Source: Paenibacillus sp. MAHUQ-63 (GTDB lineage: Bacteria; Bacillota; Bacilli; Paenibacillales; NBRC-103111). Taken from it: a stretch of DNA of 64,000 bases. How positions within the stretch are numbered: position 1 is the first letter of the stretch; each line of letters opens with the position of its first letter. The stretch spans positions 310,001 through 374,000 of the forward strand of contig NZ_JARADB010000001.1 of NCBI RefSeq assembly GCF_028765165.1. The letters run 5' to 3'. Under the pieces are notes generated by a model. It made no database searches and had not been told where the DNA came from. It worked only from the letters and a program-made list of their open reading frames with translations. Below, one piece after another: positions 1 to 9,210 of this stretch. A program made the position numbers and the translations under genes.

Positions 1-1099
1 CAGGCGTCGTGCTCGTGTTCGTTAATCTGAACTTCGCTACAGCCGTTTGATAGCCTTCGCCCGGATTCTCGTGAAGGTGAAGCTCCATTAACGATACTTC
101 CGTGGATTTATCGATGACCTTCGTCAGCGCGTCAAAGGCGATCGGTTGACCGATAGTATACGGAACCGCTGCGCCCGTTCCTTGCTCCTTCGGCCATGCA
201 ACAGCCAGCTTGCCAGTAGCTAGTGTGGCAGCCTCGCCCCCGCCTTTCGGCACGAATGTGTCCGTCGACAAGACCACCAGGTTGGACAAGGTCACACCAT
301 TTTCAACCGGGATGGCATAATGAATATATTTCTTCTCTCCGGCTTCAAGGGTAACCGGATCGACTTCAGCGCGTTTGCCTACATAGCTCTTCGTCTCCGA
401 TTGAGCATCTAACCGGAACGCCGGCACCGTCTCGCGCCCCGCCCCCGGATTGTCGGCCAGCACCGTAACGACCGCCACGCGGCCTGTCTCCGTCGTTTGC
501 ATCGATGCCTCAACGGCTGTATAAGTCAGACCTGAATTCACGCCAGGAATCGAGAACGATTGCCCCCAAGCGATATTTTCGAGATTTTGTAGAGCTGCAC
601 TACCCGTTCCGCCATACCAGACGGCTTTCGCCGGCATGGTCAGCAGCGTTGTTTCCAGCTTCGGATACGAGTACACATCCACATTCACAAAAGACACTTG
701 ATCGATCGTACCGATTTCCTTCGAATCGACCGTTGTCATGTAGACCAACTCGCCGATTTCTTTGGGCTGAAGCGATTCCTTATTGCTTCCGCTCGGTTTC
801 AGCGTGTAGAACACGCCGCTCGATGTCTGTACGCGGAGTTCATGCTCCGGCACCCGGTTCTGATTCGCGCCACCGTTGTATAGACGAACGGTGACGGATA
901 GCTCGGAGCCTGTCGCCGTTGGCGTCACGGCTACACTTTTGATCGCGGCACGAATGTCGCTTGTCAAACCGTAATTCACCGTTGGCGCGGCAACCGTCGT
1001 TGTCGCCGCATCGGCTGCCCAAACGGTCGTACCTCCTTGTACGATCAGAGCGCCGAGCATAATCGCGGTTAGACTTGATTTCCATGGTCTCTTTTTCAT
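1..1099 (-). CDS. Secreted protein of the efflux operon, 3' end cut off by the window
   Basis: The frame stays open from an ATG at 1099 to the edge of the window, giving 366 visible residues. AGAGGAG lies about 8 bases upstream of the ATG. The protein begins with Lys-Lys-Arg and a hydrophobic run ending near Val-Trp-Ala-Ala at residues 26-29, a classical Sec signal peptide. The rest is Thr/Ser/Val rich with no cysteine clusters or membrane segments, which suggests a beta-rich extracellular protein. I do not recognise a catalytic domain. It starts 40 bases after the RND adaptor gene, so it is probably the third gene of the efflux operon. It may be an extracellular accessory of the pump, but this rests on position only. 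Confidence 0.8.
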   Translation of the reverse strand, partial: MKKRPWKSSLTAIMLGALIVQGGTTVWAADAATTTVAAPTVNYGLTSDIRAAIKSVAVTPTATGSELSVTVRLYNGGANQNRVPEHELRVQTSSGVFYTLKPSGSNKESLQPKEIGELVYMTTVDSKEIGTIDQVSFVNVDVYSYPKLETTLLTMPAKAVWYGGTGSAALQNLENIAWGQSFSIPGVNSGLTYTAVEASMQTTETGRVAVVTVLADNPGAGRETVPAFRLDAQSETKSYVGKRAEVDPVTLEAGEKKYIHYAIPVENGVTLSNLVVLSTDTFVPKGGGEAATLATGKLAVAWPKEQGTGAAVPYTIGQPIAFDALTKVIDKSTEVSLMELHLHENPGEGYQTAVAKFRLTNTSTTP

Positions 1100-1139
1100 G
1101 TATTTACTCTCCTCTTATATAGAAATTTCACTTAGCAGC

Positions 1140-2438
1140 TTATTTCGCCGCAGGTGTCGCTGACGGCTGTGGAGAAGCGCTCGCGCTCTCCACTTTCTGG
1201 CCGTCCTTCAAGGTGTTCTGTCCGGTAACGACGAGCTTCTCGCCGTCTTTCACACCATCCAGCACTTCCTGATACTCACCGTTGATGCGTCCGAGCTTCA
1301 CTTTGCGCTTCACGTATTGATCGCCTTGCTGAACGAAGACGAAGGTTTCCGATTCTTCACGAATCACGCTGAGCGTAGGAATCGCCACCACTTGCTCTTC
1401 GGTTTCGGTCGTCAGCTGAACCATGAACCGCGTTCCCGGCTGAAGCTGATGATCGCTATTCGGCACTTCCAGCTCGAGCGTATACGTTTTGCTCGTCGCG
1501 CTCATGATTGGCGCCAAGTAGCTGATCTTTGCCGTGCCTTTTTTCTCCGGTGTGTCCGGGTTATAGTAAACGAGCTCCTGCTTGCCTTTGACGAGCTGAT
1601 AATTGGTTTCGGCAAGTTCCGTTTTGATCTTGATCGGATCGATTTGCTGCACTTGACCGACTTTGCCTGCCGCAGCCGAAACGGTTTGGCCAACCACGAT
1701 GTTGAAATCGGTCAGCACCCCGCTGCCCGGTGCTTTCACTTCATAATTTTCAAGAGCGCGCGTTGCGTCTTCAAGCGATAGGCTTGCAGATTCCGCCTGT
1801 GTTTGCGCAGCGGAGATCGAATCGGAATTGTCGAAAGCCGCCAGCTTGCTCTTCGCTGCATCCAAATTCATTTGCGCGTTATCCAGCGCTTGCTTCATTT
1901 GATCTACCTGGTGCTGAACGATTGTTCCCGCATCATAATCATTACGGGCCTTGTTGTAGTCCTGCTGAGCGTTCTTCAGGGCCGTTTCGCTTCTAGTCAC
2001 ATTGTCCGCCAGATCTTTGCGGTTGTTGACTTTGTTATCTCTTGCCTGCTGCAAGGACTCTTGGGCGCTCTTCAGGGCAAGCTCACTTTTGCGTTTCGCG
2101 GATACGGCGTCAGTACTATCGATCACGAATAAAACTTCGCCTTTCTCCACGTATTCTCCTCGGTTTTTCAATACTTGCTGCACTTCGCCGTTCGCTTTGG
2201 ACACGACGTCCAGCGTCGTTCCTGCCGCGACATCGGCAACCTGCTCGATCGGGCTGCTGATTTTCTGTTTGGCGATGACTTCCGTTTTGACCGCTCTGGG
2301 AGCAAGCTGTACGGTTGACGCTCCACCCGCTCCTGGAACGGAGCAGGCTGTCGCCAGGACCGCAGCCGCAGCCAGCAGTGCAATCATGCCTACTGGACGG
2401 AGTTTGAAATTACGTTTTCGCGAACTATCGTTAATCAT
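1140..2438 (-). CDS. RND efflux adaptor (HlyD/MFP family), lipoprotein
   Basis: This is the adaptor subunit expected to work with the RND permease encoded just upstream. The N-terminus has a basic stretch, a hydrophobic run and a lipobox (Leu-Ala-Thr-Ala-Cys, Cys32), so it should be lipid-anchored to the outer face of the membrane. A barrel-sandwich half (about residues 70-100) is followed by a long Lys/Ala/Gln/Asn-rich alpha-helical hairpin (about 105-225), the second sandwich half and beta-barrel domains, as in MFP proteins. The tail is rich in Ser, Pro and Ala. The length of 432 aa is normal. Only 12 bases separate it from the permease, so they are co-transcribed. In a Gram-positive cell there is no TolC partner, so the adaptor probably gates release into the wall space. 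The substrate cannot be read from the sequence. Confidence 0.93.
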   Translation of the reverse strand: MINDSSRKRNFKLRPVGMIALLAAAAVLATACSVPGAGGASTVQLAPRAVKTEVIAKQKISSPIEQVADVAAGTTLDVVSKANGEVQQVLKNRGEYVEKGEVLFVIDSTDAVSAKRKSELALKSAQESLQQARDNKVNNRKDLADNVTRSETALKNAQQDYNKARNDYDAGTIVQHQVDQMKQALDNAQMNLDAAKSKLAAFDNSDSISAAQTQAESASLSLEDATRALENYEVKAPGSGVLTDFNIVVGQTVSAAAGKVGQVQQIDPIKIKTELAETNYQLVKGKQELVYYNPDTPEKKGTAKISYLAPIMSATSKTYTLELEVPNSDHQLQPGTRFMVQLTTETEEQVVAIPTLSVIREESETFVFVQQGDQYVKRKVKLGRINGEYQEVLDGVKDGEKLVVTGQNTLKDGQKVESASASPQPSATPAAK

Positions 2439-2450
2439 CTATGTGCCTCC

Positions 2451-5400
2451 TTATACTTCTAACGGACTTGTTGGTGTTGGGGTTGCTTTCTTGCGGCCAA
2501 ACATGCGACCGAAACGGTTTTTAATGCTTTCAATCAACTCGTAGACGATTGGTACGACGACCAGCGTCAAGAGGGTAGAAGTGATCAAACCGCCGATAAC
2601 GACGACGCCGAGCCCTTTCCCGATTAATCCGCCTTCTCCGGAAATCCCGAGCGCCAGAGGCACCAACGCCATGATCGTAGCACCCGCCGTCATAATAATT
2701 GGGCGCAATCTCACTTTACCTGCCTCAATTAGAGCATGGCGAACCGTATAACCTTCTTCGCGCAGCTGCTGCGCGCGGTCGATCAGAACGATAGCGTTCG
2801 TAACAACGATACCGATCAGCATGAGGAAACCGATCATAGAAGTTACGGTTAACGGCTCTCTCGCAATAACAAGCCCCAGCAGACCCCCGATAACCGCAAG
2901 CGGTAGAGAGAATAAGATGGCGAATGGCGCACCTGCATTACCAAAGGCAAGGACCATGATCAAGTAAACAACGAATACGGCTGCTGCCATGGCGACGAAC
3001 AATTGACCGAAGCTTTCATTCACGTCATCGGACACGCCCGTCACTTTCGGTGTGACGCCTTCCGGCAATTCAAGCTGATTCAACGCCGCAGTCAATTTAG
3101 CACTTACGCCGGTTTTGTTGTCATCATTGATCTTGGCGGATACTTTCACAAGCTGCTGCTGGTCTTCACGAGCAAGGGAAGCGGCGCCTTTCGTTTCACC
3201 GATTTTGGCCACCTCTTTCAACAAGATCGTGGAGCCGTTTGGTCCTGATAATGGGATATTGCCTAATTTCTCAAGTGTATCTTTGTCCGATTTGTCTAAC
3301 GATACCGTCGTCGTGTAGACGATATTATCAAATTTCATATCTCCCAGACTTTGTTTCTGAATCCAGGCGCGTGCTGTATCCCGGACCGCCGCTGAGCTCA
3401 AGCCGTAGGCTCTTGCTTTCTTCTGGTCCACAGCAATCTCTATCTCTGTTTTGGCATCACTTAAATTGTCTTCAACCTCGGAAAGCTCAGGGAACGTTTG
3501 GAGCTTCTCCTTCACCATTTTCGCCGCTTTCTCCAGCTGAAGCTGGTCTTCACCCTGCAAGGTGTAGGCAAAATCCGTCGAGGAAACGCCAAAGTCGCCT
3601 TCCATCGCTTTCGGCTCAACCTCGGAACCGCTAGGCAGCTCGGAGAGAATATAAGCCTTCATTTCATCTTTCACTTGATTCGGATCTACTTTATCGTTCA
3701 CTTGAACGAAAATCTGGGAAGCATATGGCGTCCGCTCGTCATCATTGCCGGCATAACCGACTAACGACTCTACGAATTTAAATACCGGTTCGCCATTGGA
3801 ATCTTTCGTATCCAGGAGCACTTTCTCGATTTCTTTCGTTTTGGCATCCGTAGCTTCGAAAGAAGTCGCGTAAGGAAGCTTTAATTGGAAATACATCGTT
3901 TTCGCGGCGCTGGCTTCCGGCAAGAAGGACACGGACAAGAACGGAATCGTTCCGGCCATCGTGACGATCAGCATCGCTAGTGCAATCAATAAGGTTTTAA
4001 TCCGGTTTTTCAAACTCCAAGTCAATACTTTCTCGTAGAACGCTGTCAGCTTCGTCGGCGCCGACTCATCGTGAGCTTTACCTGGTTTGCTGCGCAGAAC
4101 GAGCAATTTGGCAAGCATCGGTATGACGGTCAAGGCAACGATCAAGGAAGATAGCAGCGCACAAGCAATCGTTAAGGCAAAAGGTCGGAAGAACCCGCCG
4201 ACAACCCCGGTAACCAAAGCTAGCGGAGCGAATACCCCGACAGTTGCCAGTGTAGAGGACGTAATCGCCATCGAAACCTGCTTCGTGGCTAGAGCGATAA
4301 CGGACTCTTTGCGCTCCTGCGCTTTTTCCAAGGAGGCATATATATTTTCAATGACGACAATGGAGTCATCGACGACACGTCCGACTGCGATGAAGATACC
4401 GCCGAGCGTCATCGTGTTCAATGTCAAATCCAAGGAAGACATCAATAGCAATGTAATGAGAATGGATAAAGGAATCGAGACCAGAACGATCAGCGTCATC
4501 CGTACGTTGCGAAGGAAGATAAGGATCATCAAGGATGCAAGTACGGCCCCTACGACACCTTCACGCACAAGTCCTGTAATGGACTCTTTAATTTGATCGG
4601 CGCTATCGTACGTATTTTTGAACGTGATATTCGGCATTTCCGCTTTCCATTCGTGAATCTGCTTCTCGATCGCTTCGGAGAATTCAACTGCGTTCGCGCT
4701 GCCTGCTTTGTACAAGATCATCCCGATCGCCGGCTTGCCGTCCAATCTGCCGATGAAGTCCGATTCCGTAATGGCTTTAACTTTTGAGATTTGCTCCAGC
4801 TTCACGATATCGCCTTTCGGCGTAGTGATTTCAAGCTGCTGCAGATCGAACAGACTGGTGATATTGCCTGTAACACGGGTCATTTTGCTATTGCCGCTAA
4901 TGTCGACGGAGCCGATCGGGCTCTTAGCCGCGGCTGAGTTAATCGCATTGCTCACAAGAGCGGGCGATAAACCATACACATCCAGCGCAGAAGCATCCAG
5001 CTCGATATCGAGCGAAGTGTCTCGGGCTCCGATCACATCCATATGGTCAATCCCTTTGATTCCTTCAAGTCCAGGCTTGATTTTATCTTTAAAGGATTTA
5101 TCCAACTCCGTTTGACTGATGCCGTTCTCCGCATAGGCCACCAGATAGTTGGATGGGAATGACGCGGCGCCGAACGTCGACGCCTTCGGCGTCCCGGCTG
5201 TGGCCGGCAAAGAAACTTCAGCCAGCATATCCTGAACGGCTTGTTTCTTCTTATCCACATCGACATCCTGCTTGAACATGAGAATAATCATGGAGAAGTT
5301 ATCGCTGGATGTCGATTGCATCGAGTCCAGATCTTCCAGATTCGCCAGCTTCTTCTCAATCGGATCTGTAATCTCATCCATGACGTCCTTCGGCGCACCT

Positions 5401-5558
5401 GTGTAGGTAGTCGTGACTGCAACTACCGGGAAAGAAACGTTCGGCATGTTCTCTACTTTAAGCTGCGAGGATGAATATAACCCGCCTACGAAAAGCATGA
5501 TCATAATAATGAATAATGCCGAAACATTTTTCATCGAAAAGTGTGTAAGTCGATTCAT
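2451..5558 (-). CDS. RND-family efflux permease (AcrB/SwrC-like)
   Basis: This is a proton-driven exporter of about 1035 aa, the usual size for the AcrB family, with two repeats each of one transmembrane helix, a large extracytoplasmic loop and five more helices. The fourth-helix motif Val-Val-Asp-Asp-Ser-Ile-Val-Val-Ile-Glu-Asn carries the paired aspartates of the proton relay. In the tenth helix the usual Lys of the 'AKNAI' motif is Thr (Val-Thr-Asn-Ala-Ile). I chose the ATG at 5558 because GAGGGGAG stands 7-8 bases before it. A start 20 codons further out (5618) lacks a ribosome binding site and would run into the putative operator. The closest described Gram-positive relatives are SwrC/YerP-type pumps for surfactants and hydrophobic antibiotics; that substrate link is inference. 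Tandem repeats at 5604-5625 suggest control by the neighbouring two-component system. Confidence 0.95.
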   Translation of the reverse strand: MNRLTHFSMKNVSALFIIMIMLFVGGLYSSSQLKVENMPNVSFPVVAVTTTYTGAPKDVMDEITDPIEKKLANLEDLDSMQSTSSDNFSMIILMFKQDVDVDKKKQAVQDMLAEVSLPATAGTPKASTFGAASFPSNYLVAYAENGISQTELDKSFKDKIKPGLEGIKGIDHMDVIGARDTSLDIELDASALDVYGLSPALVSNAINSAAAKSPIGSVDISGNSKMTRVTGNITSLFDLQQLEITTPKGDIVKLEQISKVKAITESDFIGRLDGKPAIGMILYKAGSANAVEFSEAIEKQIHEWKAEMPNITFKNTYDSADQIKESITGLVREGVVGAVLASLMILIFLRNVRMTLIVLVSIPLSILITLLLMSSLDLTLNTMTLGGIFIAVGRVVDDSIVVIENIYASLEKAQERKESVIALATKQVSMAITSSTLATVGVFAPLALVTGVVGGFFRPFALTIACALLSSLIVALTVIPMLAKLLVLRSKPGKAHDESAPTKLTAFYEKVLTWSLKNRIKTLLIALAMLIVTMAGTIPFLSVSFLPEASAAKTMYFQLKLPYATSFEATDAKTKEIEKVLLDTKDSNGEPVFKFVESLVGYAGNDDERTPYASQIFVQVNDKVDPNQVKDEMKAYILSELPSGSEVEPKAMEGDFGVSSTDFAYTLQGEDQLQLEKAAKMVKEKLQTFPELSEVEDNLSDAKTEIEIAVDQKKARAYGLSSAAVRDTARAWIQKQSLGDMKFDNIVYTTTVSLDKSDKDTLEKLGNIPLSGPNGSTILLKEVAKIGETKGAASLAREDQQQLVKVSAKINDDNKTGVSAKLTAALNQLELPEGVTPKVTGVSDDVNESFGQLFVAMAAAVFVVYLIMVLAFGNAGAPFAILFSLPLAVIGGLLGLVIAREPLTVTSMIGFLMLIGIVVTNAIVLIDRAQQLREEGYTVRHALIEAGKVRLRPIIMTAGATIMALVPLALGISGEGGLIGKGLGVVVIGGLITSTLLTLVVVPIVYELIESIKNRFGRMFGRKKATPTPTSPLEV

Positions 5559-5603
5559 TCCTGTACTCCCCTCGTATAATGATTCTGACTCTAAGATACA
5601 AGG

Positions 5604-5625
5604 CGAATATGAACCCAATATGAAC
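5604..5625 (-). promoter_or_regulatory. Tandem 11-bp direct repeats, likely OmpR-type operator of the RND operon
   Basis: On the minus strand GTTCATATT occurs twice with an exact 11-base period (plus-strand copies at 5606-5614 and 5617-5625). Direct repeats one helical turn apart are the usual binding pattern of OmpR/PhoB-type regulators, and one is encoded just upstream. The repeats sit 46-67 bases before the permease start. Confidence 0.6.
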
Positions 5626-5637
5626 AGGCAGCAAAAA

Positions 5638-5664
5638 AGCCTGGAAAAATGAAATTTCCAGGCT
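5638..5664 (-). terminator. Intrinsic terminator after the histidine kinase gene
   Basis: The arms AGCCTGGAAA (5638-5647) and TTTCCAGGCT (5655-5664) form a 10-bp stem. Read on the minus strand it is followed by TTTTTTGC. It separates the kinase gene from the RND operon, which therefore needs its own promoter. Confidence 0.85.
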
Positions 5665-5675
5665 TTCCGCGTTCA

Positions 5676-7067
5676 TTATTTCTTCATGGAATAGGTTAAA
5701 ATTGGCAGAGTTACCAGGAATTGAGTGCCTTTTCCCGGTTCACTGTGTACCTCAATCGTCCCCTGATGCAAATCGATAATTTTCCGCACGATCGCAAGCC
5801 CAAGCCCGCTTCCCGTATCCCGCTGTCTAGCCTGGTCGGCTTTATAGAAGCGGTCGAAAATACGGCTAAGATCTTCCTCCGAAATCCCAATCCCATCGTC
5901 ATGAATGGAGACCTGAACACGATCGCGCAGCGGAACGAGCTTAACGAAAATATGACCGCCTGCCGGCGTAAACTTAAGGGCATTACCGATCAGATTCATC
6001 CAAACCTGGTTGAGCTGGTCGGCATCCGCGGAGATTTTCACTCTGGGCAAGGCCAGATCAATATCGAGCTGCTTCTCGGACCATAACGGCTCATAGAAGA
6101 CGACGATTCTTCGGAGCTGCTCGTCAAGATCGAAGATCGTCGGGTGAAACGGATGATGCTCCGATTCCAGCGAAGCCAGCTTCAGCAGGTTATCGCTGAG
6201 ACGGGAGAGCCGTTCGCTTTCGCGTTCGATAATCTCCAAATACTTGAGACGCTCCGACTCATCGATTTCCGTTCCTCTTAACGCTTTGGAGAAGCCGCGG
6301 ATCGAGGTGAGCGGCGTTTGGATCTCGTGGGACACGTTGGAGACGAAATCTTGCCGCATCTGCTCCAGCTGCTTCAACTCTCCGGCCATGTGATTGAAGC
6401 TGTCCGCCAGTTGTCCGAGCTCATCCTTCTGCTTCACGGCCACATGAACGTTGAAATTGCCCCGCGCCAACCGCTGCGTCGCAATGGTCAGCTTCTTCAG
6501 CGGATTCACCACATAGCGCGATGCGATCAAGATGAGCAGCGACCCTACGAGGAGCACGATCACGAGTACGGTAATGACGGCGGTCTGCACTTGGCGGCGG
6601 GTCGCTTCCGACAAATTCGGATGAATGAATAAAGCGTAAGTTTTGTCGCCGAGCTCGATCGGCAGACCGACCTTGATTTCTTTGAGCGGATCCTTCACCA
6701 TGCCGTAATCCAAGCTTTTGTACACATTGCCCTTCAGAACAATGGCAATTTCCGCGTCTTCAATGCGCGGATGTCCATCTTTATTGAAGACAACCTCCGT
6801 CATGGGCTGACCGGATTCATCGAATAACGCGAAGATATAGTTGTCATTGAAGCGGTTGCTCGCCGATACGAAGGTATCGATCTGCTTCACCTGTATTTCT
6901 TCGGCCAGCTTGACGATTTGTTGGCCGATGGCCAGCATTTCATCCTGAAATTCGTTCGTGATCAAATTTCTGAAAAATAACGTAGCAAGCGGGAACGCCA
7001 CCGACACACTCACAACGACAACCGCCAGAAACGTACAGACCACGCGCAGGTAGAGCGACTTGATCAT
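5676..7067 (-). CDS. Membrane sensor histidine kinase, HAMP type
   Basis: 463 aa. The first membrane helix is at about residues 8-32, then an extracytoplasmic sensor region to about 160, a second helix at about 163-187, a HAMP linker (188-240), a HisKA domain with phospho-acceptor His247 in Ser-His-Glu-Ile-Gln-Thr-Pro, and an HATPase domain with N box (Asn-Leu-Ile-Gly-Asn-Ala), G1 (Asp-Asp-Gly-Ile-Gly) and G2 (Gly-Ser-Gly-Leu-Gly-Leu) motifs. The E(L/I)xTP form of the H box fits the OmpR-partner kinases. Its ATG overlaps the stop of the response regulator gene by 4 bases (ATGA), so the pair is translationally coupled. The likely target is the adjacent RND efflux operon; the signal is unknown. 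Confidence 0.95.
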   Translation of the reverse strand: MIKSLYLRVVCTFLAVVVVSVSVAFPLATLFFRNLITNEFQDEMLAIGQQIVKLAEEIQVKQIDTFVSASNRFNDNYIFALFDESGQPMTEVVFNKDGHPRIEDAEIAIVLKGNVYKSLDYGMVKDPLKEIKVGLPIELGDKTYALFIHPNLSEATRRQVQTAVITVLVIVLLVGSLLILIASRYVVNPLKKLTIATQRLARGNFNVHVAVKQKDELGQLADSFNHMAGELKQLEQMRQDFVSNVSHEIQTPLTSIRGFSKALRGTEIDESERLKYLEIIERESERLSRLSDNLLKLASLESEHHPFHPTIFDLDEQLRRIVVFYEPLWSEKQLDIDLALPRVKISADADQLNQVWMNLIGNALKFTPAGGHIFVKLVPLRDRVQVSIHDDGIGISEEDLSRIFDRFYKADQARQRDTGSGLGLAIVRKIIDLHQGTIEVHSEPGKGTQFLVTLPILTYSMKK

Positions 7068-7744
7068 GCATTCACCTCTAGCCGGTATCCGAGCCCGCGA
7101 ATCGTAACGATCTTGAATTCTTCCGTCAGCCCTTCGAAGCGTTCCCGCAGTCGTTTGATATGTACATCAACGGTTCGATCATCGCCTTCATAGTCGATTC
7201 CCCATATTTGTTCGATAAGCTGCGTACGCGTGAAGATTTGTGCCGGATAGCTGGCCAGTTTGTACAGCAGCTCGAACTCCTTGAGCGGCAGAGCAAGCCG
7301 CTGCTGATCCTGCAGCCGCACCTCGAAAGCCGTCCGGTCAATCACGACGCTGCCTACCGAAATGGTCTGCGATGCGTTGATCCGGTAACGCTTCAGCAGC
7401 GCTTTGACCCGCATGACCAGCTCCAAAGGGTCGAATGGCTTCACGAGATAATCGTCGGTGCCCAGTTGAAACCCTTTCACCTTGTGAACCGACTCGCTCT
7501 TGGCCGTCACCATGAGCAAAGGCATGTCTTCGTATCGCGCCCTCAGCTCGCGGCAGAGCTCCCAACCGTCCATTAGCGGCATCATGATGTCGAGAACAGC
7601 GAGATCCACAGGTGTGGACTCAAGCACATCCAGCGCTTCGACACCATTGCCGGCCTGCAGCACGGTTAAACCTTCTCCCGCCAGATAGACGCGAATCAAT
7701 TCCCGAATATCCGCATCGTCATCTACTACCAAGATTTTGGTCAC
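7064..7744 (-). CDS. OmpR-family response regulator
   Basis: 226 aa. The receiver domain has the acidic pocket Asp8-Asp9, phospho-acceptor Asp52 in Val-Leu-Asp-Ile-Met-Met-Pro, the conserved Thr/Ala and Lys of the switch region, and Lys-Pro-Phe. The C-terminal winged helix (about 130-226) ends with Gly-Tyr-Arg. The start is GTG at 7744 with GGCAGGG upstream. The gene starts 28 bases after queC with no terminator between them, so it may be read from the queDEC promoter as well as from its own. The 11-bp-spaced repeats in front of the RND gene are the obvious candidate binding site. Confidence 0.95.
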   Translation of the reverse strand: MTKILVVDDDADIRELIRVYLAGEGLTVLQAGNGVEALDVLESTPVDLAVLDIMMPLMDGWELCRELRARYEDMPLLMVTAKSESVHKVKGFQLGTDDYLVKPFDPLELVMRVKALLKRYRINASQTISVGSVVIDRTAFEVRLQDQQRLALPLKEFELLYKLASYPAQIFTRTQLIEQIWGIDYEGDDRTVDVHIKRLRERFEGLTEEFKIVTIRGLGYRLEVNA

Positions 7745-7771
7745 GATTCGCCCTGCCTTTCTTTTGCTTGG

Positions 7772-8470
7772 TTACAGATAAGGAATAGGATCTTTGGCGC
7801 CCGCTTCTTCAAAGCCTTTCAATCGCAGGCGGCAGCTATCGCAAACACCGCACGCTTCCGCTTTCCCATTGTAGCAGGACGTTGTCAGCTCATACGGAAC
7901 CCCGATTTTCAAACCTTCTTCAATAATCTTCGCTTTCGTCCAGTCAATCAGCGGCGTCTCGATTGTAATGCCTTTTCCTTCTACGCCCACTTTGGTCGCC
8001 AAGGCTATCACTTCTTCCACCTTATGAATAAATTCCGGGCGGCAATCCGGATATCCGCTGTAATCCAGCGCATTCACACCGATATAAATCGCTTCGGAGC
8101 CGGTCACTTCCGCATACGAAGTTGAGATCGACAGGAAGAGCAGATTACGGCCAGGTACGTACGTGACTGGAATTTCAGACTCACCGCCGCCTTCTCCGTT
8201 CATCACATTCGGCACATCGATCTTATCATCGGTCAGTGCGCTTCCGCCAAAATCACGCAAGAAATCAAGCTTAATGATTTTGTGACGGTGGCTGACCCCA
8301 TAGTGCGCAGCAACTTGCTTCGCATTCTCCAGTTCAATCTTATGGCGCTGCCCATAGTCGAAAGAAATCGGATACAGCTCGTATCCCGCTTCTTGGGCTA
8401 TTCCCATGCATGTGGTGCTATCCAATCCGCCGCTCAAAATAATAACGGCCCGCTTCTTATTCTCGCTCAT
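7772..8470 (-). CDS. queC: 7-cyano-7-deazaguanine synthase QueC
   Basis: QueC uses ATP and ammonia to turn 7-carboxy-7-deazaguanine into preQ0, the precursor of queuosine in tRNA (GUN anticodons). The PP-loop Leu-Ser-Gly-Gly-Leu-Asp-Ser-Thr-Thr is near the N-terminus. Four cysteines in a Cys-x8-Cys-x2-Cys-x2-Cys arrangement near the C-terminus bind zinc. The 232-aa length is typical. The ATG has AGAGGTGG upstream. It follows queE by 59 bases in a queD-queE-queC operon. The later enzyme QueF is not in this window. Confidence 0.97.
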   Translation of the reverse strand: MSENKKRAVIILSGGLDSTTCMGIAQEAGYELYPISFDYGQRHKIELENAKQVAAHYGVSHRHKIIKLDFLRDFGGSALTDDKIDVPNVMNGEGGGESEIPVTYVPGRNLLFLSISTSYAEVTGSEAIYIGVNALDYSGYPDCRPEFIHKVEEVIALATKVGVEGKGITIETPLIDWTKAKIIEEGLKIGVPYELTTSCYNGKAEACGVCDSCRLRLKGFEEAGAKDPIPYL

Positions 8471-8529
8471 ACGGCCACCTCTACCTTAATTGATTTGTTT
8501 GTGAAAAAAGGGATTCCGTCCAGGCGCGG

Positions 8530-9210
8530 TTACACGCCGCGCATAGCCGGATCCCAAATGATTTTGTGCAGCTGCATATTCAGCTTAACGCCGGACAGCC
8601 CCGCTTCCAGCATGAGCTTGACGAGTTTATGAGGCGGCATCGTCTCCCAGACCGGGCTGAACATCGGCAGCGCCTTGGTCGGATGCTTCTCCAGCACGTC
8701 CACCGCGGTGCGGAAATCGTGATCGCTCCCGATCACGAACTTCAGCTCGTCCTGCTCGCGCAGCAGCGCGAAGTTGCTGACGAGCATCTGCTCCATCTCG
8801 CCGGAGTCGGGCAGCTTGAAGTCCATAATATATCGCACCTTCGGCGATGCGACACGCTCTACGAACATGGCGAGATCGATCGCGCCGTTCGTCTCAATGT
8901 GCAGGTCGTCGACCTGCTCAAGCGCTGCGAGCGCTTCGATCAATGCGAGCGATTTGTCCCCGTACAGGAGCGGCTCGCCGCCTGTCAGGCAGATATGCCG
9001 GGAGCGGAACGACGTCACCTTGCTGACAATCTCAGCAATCGTCATCACGTTCTCCGCTTCCGCCGGCGGGTAGCTGTACTTGGTATCGCACCAGGTACAG
9101 CGCAGGTTGCAGCCAAAAAGACGGACGAAGATCGTAGGGAATCCGGCACGGGTCCCTTCGCCTTCTACCGTCTCGAAGATCTCAACCATTGGAATGCGGA
9201 TGTCTCGCAT
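8530..9210 (-). CDS. queE: 7-carboxy-7-deazaguanine synthase QueE
   Basis: This is a radical SAM enzyme that contracts 6-carboxytetrahydropterin to 7-carboxy-7-deazaguanine. The cluster motif Cys-Asn-Leu-Arg-Cys-Thr-Trp-Cys (Cx3Cx2C) and the glycine-rich Thr-Gly-Gly-Glu-Pro SAM motif are both present. I place the start at the ATG at 9210, which overlaps the queD stop in TAATG and has GGAGG 8 bases upstream. A start 20 codons further out would lie inside queD. At 226 aa it is close to the usual QueE length. Confidence 0.96.
   Translation of the reverse strand: MRDIRIPMVEIFETVEGEGTRAGFPTIFVRLFGCNLRCTWCDTKYSYPPAEAENVMTIAEIVSKVTSFRSRHICLTGGEPLLYGDKSLALIEALAALEQVDDLHIETNGAIDLAMFVERVASPKVRYIMDFKLPDSGEMEQMLVSNFALLREQDELKFVIGSDHDFRTAVDVLEKHPTKALPMFSPVWETMPPHKLVKLMLEAGLSGVKLNMQLHKIIWDPAMRGV

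Noticed and set aside
840..1085. 81-aa open frame on the minus strand inside the secreted protein gene
   Set aside because: It is out of frame with the signal-peptide gene that starts at 1099, is Arg/Asp-rich in the way frame shadows are, and has no ribosome binding site.
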